Assembly: GCA_001247695.2 (NCBI GenBank)
Contig: LGRX02013759.1
Coordinates: forward strand, 1 to 10,961
Source: Cymbomonas tetramitiformis
Taxonomy: Eukaryota; Chlorophyta; Pyramimonadophyceae; Pyramimonadales; Pyramimonadaceae
DNA length: 10,961 bases
Reading direction: 5' to 3'
Shown here: piece by piece, positions 6,742 through 10,961 of the stretch
Layout: every line of letters begins with the position of its first letter
Position numbering within the stretch: position 1 is the first letter of the stretch
The notes under the pieces: generated by a model
Seen by the model: only the letters and a program-made list of their open reading frames with translations
The model's database searches: none
What the model was told of the DNA's origin: nothing
Made by a program: the position numbers and the translations under genes

Positions 6742-9700
6742 TCACTGCGCACAATACTCAAAAAGCAACGCAAGATGCTCCACCCGTGCTTCCAGAAACG
6801 CACTCACCGGCGTCCAAAATGATCCACCACCAGCACTGTTCAACTTCACGACACCAGTGAACTCGTCACCCTTCTGTACCACGTAGGCACGCAGATCCAA
6901 TATAATTGTCGCTGTGCCCACAAAAGCTGACACGAAGTTTCCGTCGAGAGACTCACAGTCATATAACGATCTCAACGGTGTCAGCATAGAGGGATCCCAA
7001 GACATCACCAGCTTTCCATACTGATCAACGCGCTCGTCGAACCGAACCATCCCACTTCTGACCACCTTCTCCTTGTCTGGGCTGTACAGCAGATAAGCCG
7101 TTGATCTCTCCTCGTGTCCCACGTAGATCAAAGGAGTAGCCCGATCAGCCAGTTTGGAGCGCAGGCTGGCGTCGATGAACGCGTAAGCCCGACACACGAA
7201 CACACGCAGTACAGACAGATCGTACTTCTGGTTCAACACTTGCAAACTGGACTGCATACCCAGCCGAGCCTTGCAAAGTCGATTGATCAGATATACAGCG
7301 TGTCTCATAGCCAAAGGCCACATAGTCGCAGGCAGACCAGCTGTCGCCAGCATAGCTCTAGCCTTCGTCTGCAGATACTTGTTCATAGTTTCCGCCCTGG
7401 CATTGTTCTCATGTAAGTACGGTGACGTTGTCCTCTGCACGATGGCATTGTCCTCACAGTACTTCTTCGCCTTTCCAGACACGATGGTCGAGTCATTGTC
7501 CGAGTGCAATACCAGCACGTCCAGGTCGTACACCACCTGCTCAACACTGGTGTCCTCCTCAAGGAACACACGACCAGTCGCCTTCACCATCTTACGATAG
7601 TCCTCCAGAGCGTCCACATACTCCAACTTCTGCTTCCAGACATAGAAGTGGCACACGTCTGAGTAGTCATCCACGTGAATAGTGTACCCACGATAACCTT
7701 TGGTAGACGTCACGAACGGTCCACCATGATCGGTGAAAGTCAGCTGTCCCATCTTGACAGAAGCCTGCCGCTTCTCCACCACCTTCCGAACAGACTTCGG
7801 GACCCTTCCCCTGTCTGTCGTCTGCGATGGCCTCTTCGACGCCGCCACCTGACACGCCATGCACCTCACAGAACAGCTCAGCACACTGCCACTCCGCAAC
7901 TCCTCAGAATTCACTCCGAGGTCCAACCCCTGCAGGTCCATGACCTCCACGTGCTTGTCACAAGCATGACCCAGCCTGATGTGCGCAACCACCCTCGCGT
8001 CCACCCTCGGAACCACAAATTGGTCAAGATACAGTACGACCACAGGCCACGGGGTCCCCTGAATGAATACGCGACCAGGCTCAGACTCCACCAGCTCAGA
8101 GACGTTGTAGCACTGATCAGTCCTCGCAGAGAATATCACGCTGCCCTTAGAATAGATGTGCAGCTCCTCAAATTTAGCCGTCAAACTCCACCAGGCAGCA
8201 TTTGGCTTGTACGGCAACACGAGCAGAAACTTCGTGTTCACAGGGTCCTTCGGAAAGTCCATGAGAACCTTCGTCAGCAGCCTCTCAATGAAGGCGTCGT
8301 CGTACGGCGGATTGCCCCAGAAGCTGCGTCCCGTCAGACAATGAAGAAAGACCGAGTTCACCAGGGAATAGTACTCGTTCACCTGTCGATTGTGCTCGTC
8401 AGCACATATATCTAGATGAAAAGGCCCCTTCTCCTCATTCCACTTCTTGAACTCGGTGAACTTCCAGTTAAACTTGTCCCTCACCGGACAGTTCACCTTT
8501 TCGTCGCACTCCACCCCCGGCAGCGCAGCCTCCACGATGACCTCAGGTAAAACATACACGTTCCCCTTTCTGCGCACGTCGTACTCGCACACGTTCTTCT
8601 TGTCACGCAGTACACGGTCTCCAAATTGAGCATACAGACCAAACTTGTCCTCCAAGCTCACCGCGGATACCAGATTGAAAGGCGACTCCGGCACGTACTG
8701 CGCCTCCACCTTCAGCACGTCTGCCTTCTTCGTCAGCCGATTCCACAAGGTGATACTCCCTTGACCTCCTCCTCGAGACGTAGTCACTTCGCCAGCCATG
8801 ACCTTGAAGGACACTGCTGCTGACTCGTTCACCTGTGCGCCGTCAAACATAGACAGGTCATTAAAAATGGACTTCGTCGCCATACTATCAAAGTACAACT
8901 CCCTGTCTGAGTCCGCCACAGTCATTGCACACAGGTCTCCTCCTGGAACCTGTACCGAGTCCTCGTAGTACTCATTTTGCACCTGCGCGTCGTCCTCCTT
9001 GTCACGATTAAACACACCGTACACCCAGGTGTCCTCCAACACCTCGCCTGTATACACCACCTTCTGGTCTGCGACAGTAGCAACCACGGGACAAGCTACG
9101 TGAACCTCCTCGTGATTCTCCAGGTTCCAGAGCTCCCCCTCAGAAGCCTCTGTACGACGCGGCCGCGCGGAACTGGATGAAGTCGCCGCCTCCACCGTCG
9201 CTGCTGCTGCGTCAGGTGCCTTCTTCGCTGCGATTTTCTTGAGCCTGCGCGCATAGTTCTCACGAACCGCCCTTTCCTTAGTAGGATTAAGCTTGATGAA
9301 CTCCTCCATACCCTCCGGGTTCACTATCCAGCATTTTTCAGCAGAGTGAACGCCAGAGCACGTAGGACATATCAGTTTCTTCCCGTCATTCACCTTCTTC
9401 TCCTCGCCCTGTCTGCGTCTGTCCGCAACCAACGCTCTCGCAACAGCAACAGTCTCACCGTCCACAGTAGCTCCCACTATACTCGACGAAGAAACCACCG
9501 AAGATTGCTGCATCACGTTCACGAAAAAATACTCGGACCTCTGTACGAGCATATCAAAAGACGGACGGCGTTCCTTGCTCATATCAGCAACCACCTGCGA
9601 ATACTCAATAGGCATAGCAGCCACAGCCATTGCAGTCACCAGCACCTCCACCGTCACAGGGTCAAGCCTCGCGCCTCCGTAGTTAGCCACCGAGCTCATT

Positions 9701-10392
9701 ACGTCTCCAAAATACCCCAGCTGCTTCACAGGGTCCTCATTCACGTGCACAGTCAGCTTGCACAGCTTCTTCATTGAACCAGCGAGTTGCCCAAACAGCT
9801 GCGGCTCCACTCTGCACTTCAGCTTCCTGAACGCCTTCAAACCGTCGTTGCCACAACGTCGTACCACGTCAAAGGCGTCCCCGGCTGTGACCTGCTTCAA
9901 AATTGCTGATAACACCGTACTCGCGACACTGGCAGAACCAGGCACAGTAATGAAGCTGTCGCCGTCTGGAAAGTCTCCGTCCTCCGCGTCATTGTCGCCA
10001 TAGTCAGCACGTGATAAACGCATATCTCCTGCCTGTGATGAAGGCTTATCCGCTGCAGTCGATTTACCACTCGTTTTAGCAGCAAACGAGTCCAGTCCTG
10101 TGATATCTGCTATATCTGAGACTGGATAGTCGCACACCAGTTCTAGCAAGTCAGGATAAAACGTCACTGCTGACTCTAACTGTGTTTTAAACTGAACCCA
10201 GGATTCATACTGATTCCTTTCAGTTCCCGTGTACTTCGTCGTACCCAATAACTTCACCACGCACTGAACTGTCTTCTGTGCGTTGGCAGGGCTAATGACA
10301 CCCAACGCAACTTCGTCATTATCTGATGTCGATTTCGCAGGCTCCTTCTTCTCGGCACTCAACACCTTAATTGTCTCTGCCATAGTCTTCAT
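6742..10392 (-). CDS. gag-pol: Copia gag - protease - MTase-like - integrase polyprotein
   Basis: Residues are counted from the first in-frame ATG (10392). Gag: ~35-295, with a YESWVQFKTQLESA block and an acidic insert (~131-146). A zinc-knuckle variant follows, Cys342-x2-Cys345-x3-His349-x4-Cys354. The protease signature is LYFDSMAT (Asp502), with Met where the usual DSGAT has Gly. The methyltransferase-like insert (~637-792) is described separately. The pre-integrase zinc site is His804/His809 with Cys844/Cys847. The integrase core has Asp888 (TDHGGP), Asp965 (HSDND) and Glu1001 (NARAE); the C-terminal LRVFVCRAYAF...VRFDE block lies at ~1060-1120. The helical gag sequence continues upstream of this ATG, and the frame is open to 10479, so the true start is probably upstream. 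A TGA (6742-6744) separates it from RT in the same frame. Confidence 0.92.
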   Translation of the reverse strand: MKTMAETIKVLSAEKKEPAKSTSDNDEVALGVISPANAQKTVQCVVKLLGTTKYTGTERNQYESWVQFKTQLESAVTFYPDLLELVCDYPVSDIADITGLDSFAAKTSGKSTAADKPSSQAGDMRLSRADYGDNDAEDGDFPDGDSFITVPGSASVASTVLSAILKQVTAGDAFDVVRRCGNDGLKAFRKLKCRVEPQLFGQLAGSMKKLCKLTVHVNEDPVKQLGYFGDVMSSVANYGGARLDPVTVEVLVTAMAVAAMPIEYSQVVADMSKERRPSFDMLVQRSEYFFVNVMQQSSVVSSSSIVGATVDGETVAVARALVADRRRQGEEKKVNDGKKLICPTCSGVHSAEKCWIVNPEGMEEFIKLNPTKERAVRENYARRLKKIAAKKAPDAAAATVEAATSSSSARPRRTEASEGELWNLENHEEVHVACPVVATVADQKVVYTGEVLEDTWVYGVFNRDKEDDAQVQNEYYEDSVQVPGGDLCAMTVADSDRELYFDSMATKSIFNDLSMFDGAQVNESAAVSFKVMAGEVTTSRGGGQGSITLWNRLTKKADVLKVEAQYVPESPFNLVSAVSLEDKFGLYAQFGDRVLRDKKNVCEYDVRRKGNVYVLPEVIVEAALPGVECDEKVNCPVRDKFNWKFTEFKKWNEEKGPFHLDICADEHNRQVNEYYSLVNSVFLHCLTGRSFWGNPPYDDAFIERLLTKVLMDFPKDPVNTKFLLVLPYKPNAAWWSLTAKFEELHIYSKGSVIFSARTDQCYNVSELVESEPGRVFIQGTPWPVVVLYLDQFVVPRVDARVVAHIRLGHACDKHVEVMDLQGLDLGVNSEELRSGSVLSCSVRCMACQVAASKRPSQTTDRGRVPKSVRKVVEKRQASVKMGQLTFTDHGGPFVTSTKGYRGYTIHVDDYSDVCHFYVWKQKLEYVDALEDYRKMVKATGRVFLEEDTSVEQVVYDLDVLVLHSDNDSTIVSGKAKKYCEDNAIVQRTTSPYLHENNARAETMNKYLQTKARAMLATAGLPATMWPLAMRHAVYLINRLCKARLGMQSSLQVLNQKYDLSVLRVFVCRAYAFIDASLRSKLADRATPLIYVGHEERSTAYLLYSPDKEKVVRSGMVRFDERVDQYGKLVMSWDPSMLTPLRSLYDCESLDGNFVSAFVGTATIILDLRAYVVQKGDEFTGVVKLNSAGGGSFWTPVSAFLEARVEHLALLFEYCAQ
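8017..8484 (-). other. Dam-like DNA N6-adenine methyltransferase domain inside the polyprotein
   Basis: These ~156 residues lie between protease and the pre-integrase zinc site, where most Copia elements have only a short linker. They follow the pattern of phage Dam-like N6-adenine methyltransferases and the MT domain of DIRS retroelements. A HLDICADEHN segment matches the DxCA...N start (likely AdoMet pocket). FWGNPPYDD contains the catalytic motif IV NPPY (codons 8302-8313). A hydrophobic strand ending in Pro with a following AWW (LLVLPYKPNAAWW), a KGSVIF segment and a late TPWPVVVLYL strand complete the pattern. Family knowledge says such enzymes transfer methyl from AdoMet to the exocyclic N6 of adenine. 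Activity and target here are inference. Protein-level similarity is judged by eye; a non-catalytic relic is possible although NPPY is intact. Confidence 0.68.
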
Positions 10393-10516
10393 GAAAGCTG
10401 CCTGCTGCTCTACCAAGTCCTGAAGCTGCGATTCCCGCGTGGGGTACTTCCGTTCTGAAACTAAAAACCCCCGCGTCCGTCATGACGACTGTATCTAAAC
10501 TATCAGACCTATACCA
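10393..10516 (-). other. 5' leader with an out-of-frame ATG and a G5T5 run
   Basis: The first ATG after the primer site is at 10481-10483 in element sense and reads one base off the gag frame, ending after a few dozen codons. The gag frame itself is open from 10479 down but has no ATG until 10392. A homopolymer pair (five G then five T in element sense; 10463-10472) lies just after the ATG. A one-base deletion there would put ATG and gag in frame. This may be a sequencing or assembly error, a mutation, or slippage. Confidence 0.55.
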
Positions 10517-10527
10517 GGCCCATAACC
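10517..10527 (-). promoter_or_regulatory. Primer-binding site for a half initiator tRNA-Met
   Basis: In element sense GGTTATGGGCC directly follows the 5' LTR. Its complement GGCCCATAACC equals the anticodon stem-loop of plant-type initiator tRNA-Met, with CAT as anticodon. Drosophila copia and other Hemivirus-type elements prime from an initiator tRNA cleaved in the anticodon arm, so this 11-base match in the exact place is strong evidence for half-tRNA priming. The tRNA sequence is recalled, not present in the window. Confidence 0.8.
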
Positions 10528-10665
10528 TAGGATAATCAACTTCTACTTAGTTTGCATACTCAGGCATAGCATTAGTAGAATGTGTACGAACTCACACAGT
10601 TGAACTCACACACACACAGTTGAATCTTATAAATCTGAAAAGTGTTTTGTGAGTTACAGTCAGTG

Positions 10666-10684
10666 CTTTATATCATCACACGTG
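10666..10684 (-). promoter_or_regulatory. Candidate LTR promoter: TATA box and G-box
   Basis: In element sense a CACGTG G-box/E-box (10679-10684) is followed by GATATAAAG (10666-10674), a good TATA box. Transcription would then start roughly at 10640, leaving a U5 leader before the primer site. A second weaker TATA-like string, ATTTATAA, lies at 10627-10634. The assignment is by motif and position only. Confidence 0.45.
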
Positions 10685-10855
10685 TGTTCTCTATCTAAGC
10701 TTACTGTTACTCAGTCATAGCTACTCGTACTTGTACTCTTGTGTTCTGTGACAGATACTGTGTACATTTTGAATTGATCTTCTGTCTCTTGCAGACTCAT
10801 TGTCATCATTGCTCTGTCCACATCTACACATAGTACTGTACTCTGTCAGCACAGT

Positions 10856-10903
10856 CATACTGTCATACTGTCATACAGTCACACTGTCATACTGTCATAC
10901 TGT
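10856..10903 (-). repeat. U3 octamer array, six units, in the 5' LTR
   Basis: There are six tandem 8-bp units based on CATACTGT; units three and four carry substitutions (CATACAGT, CACACTGT). The 3' LTR has four perfect units, so the array changed length by 16 bp since or during insertion. Confidence 0.85.
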
Positions 10904-10961
10904 CAGAATTTGTACTTTTGCCTCGCTGTGATTTACACTGCATGAGAGTTAACTGTTTTCC

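Larger units (their letters stand above)
4461..10961 (-). mobile_element. Ty1/Copia LTR retrotransposon with a methyltransferase-like domain
   Basis: Near-identical LTRs flank a coding region in Copia order: gag, protease, methyltransferase-like insert, integrase, reverse transcriptase, RNase H. Integrase before RT marks Copia (Pseudoviridae) rather than Ty3/Gypsy. A half-tRNA-type primer site abuts the 5' LTR and a polypurine tract abuts the 3' LTR. If the right LTR ends like the left one, the element spans 4461-10963 (about 6.5 kb) and lacks two bases here. The left flank ends GATAT, the expected 5-bp target duplication, but the right flank is outside the window. The LTRs differ by four substitutions and two indels outside and inside an octamer array, so insertion is recent. 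Two in-frame TGA codons and an out-of-frame ATG before gag mean this copy may be defective unless recoding occurs. Confidence 0.95.
10528..10961 (-). repeat. 5' LTR (434 bp visible, about two bases missing)
   Basis: It aligns with 4461-4886 and breaks off at TTTTCC, where the other LTR continues TA. It has six CATACTGT-type octamers versus four, and lacks an 8-bp stretch (TTCTACTG) present near 4653. In element sense it runs U3-R-U5 from right to left and should hold the promoter and transcription start. Confidence 0.92.

Noticed and set aside
7675..8415. 246-codon plus-strand frame opposite integrase and the MTase-like domain
   Set aside because: It is rich in His, Arg and Leu without a domain, typical of the antisense of a real coding frame.
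8017..8484. Bacterial or phage contamination as the source of the MTase-like segment
   Set aside because: It is in frame inside the Copia polyprotein, between protease and integrase, with no break on either side.
10501..10516. TGGTAT-like string in element sense as a classical full-tRNA primer site
   Set aside because: Only about six bases match and it does not touch the LTR, whereas the anticodon-arm match is 11 bases and abuts it.

Overview
The window looks like nuclear DNA of a unicellular eukaryote, most likely a green alga. The reasons are a Ser-Pro-rich linker of the hydroxyproline-rich glycoprotein type in a secreted-looking protein, plausible GT-AG introns, and a Copia retrotransposon primed by a half initiator tRNA, as in the Volvox element Osser. 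A prasinophyte such as Cymbomonas would fit, but that is a guess. There are no bacterial gene features, rRNA, tRNA or CRISPR.

Layout. 1-72 is a 36-bp tandem repeat at the window edge. 73-665 has no gene I can support. 666-2982 (+) is part of a host gene in at least two exons. The first encodes a lamin-tail-like domain and a proline-rich linker. The second encodes a right-handed beta-helix of the Pmp/adhesin type. A phase-0 intron (1668-2136) joins them in frame, and a second phase-0 donor at 2983 suggests the gene continues. 2983-4460 is GC-rich non-coding DNA with copies of a roughly 150-bp repeat.

4461-10961 (-) is a nearly complete Ty1/Copia LTR retrotransposon read right to left: 5' LTR (its outermost two bases apparently lie beyond the window), a primer-binding site matching the initiator tRNA-Met anticodon arm, gag, protease, a DNA adenine methyltransferase-like domain, integrase, reverse transcriptase, RNase H, polypurine tract and 3' LTR. 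The LTRs have non-canonical TA...TA ends (TAGGA...TCCTA) and differ by four substitutions plus two indels, so the insertion is recent. The pol frame is nevertheless crossed by two in-frame TGA codons, and the only upstream ATG is one base out of frame with gag.

The most interesting feature is the methyltransferase-like domain (DxCA and NPPY motifs) inside the Copia polyprotein, between protease and integrase. Dam-like domains are known from phages and DIRS-type retroelements, but not as a standard Copia part. The element could therefore carry a capacity to N6-methylate its own cDNA or host DNA.
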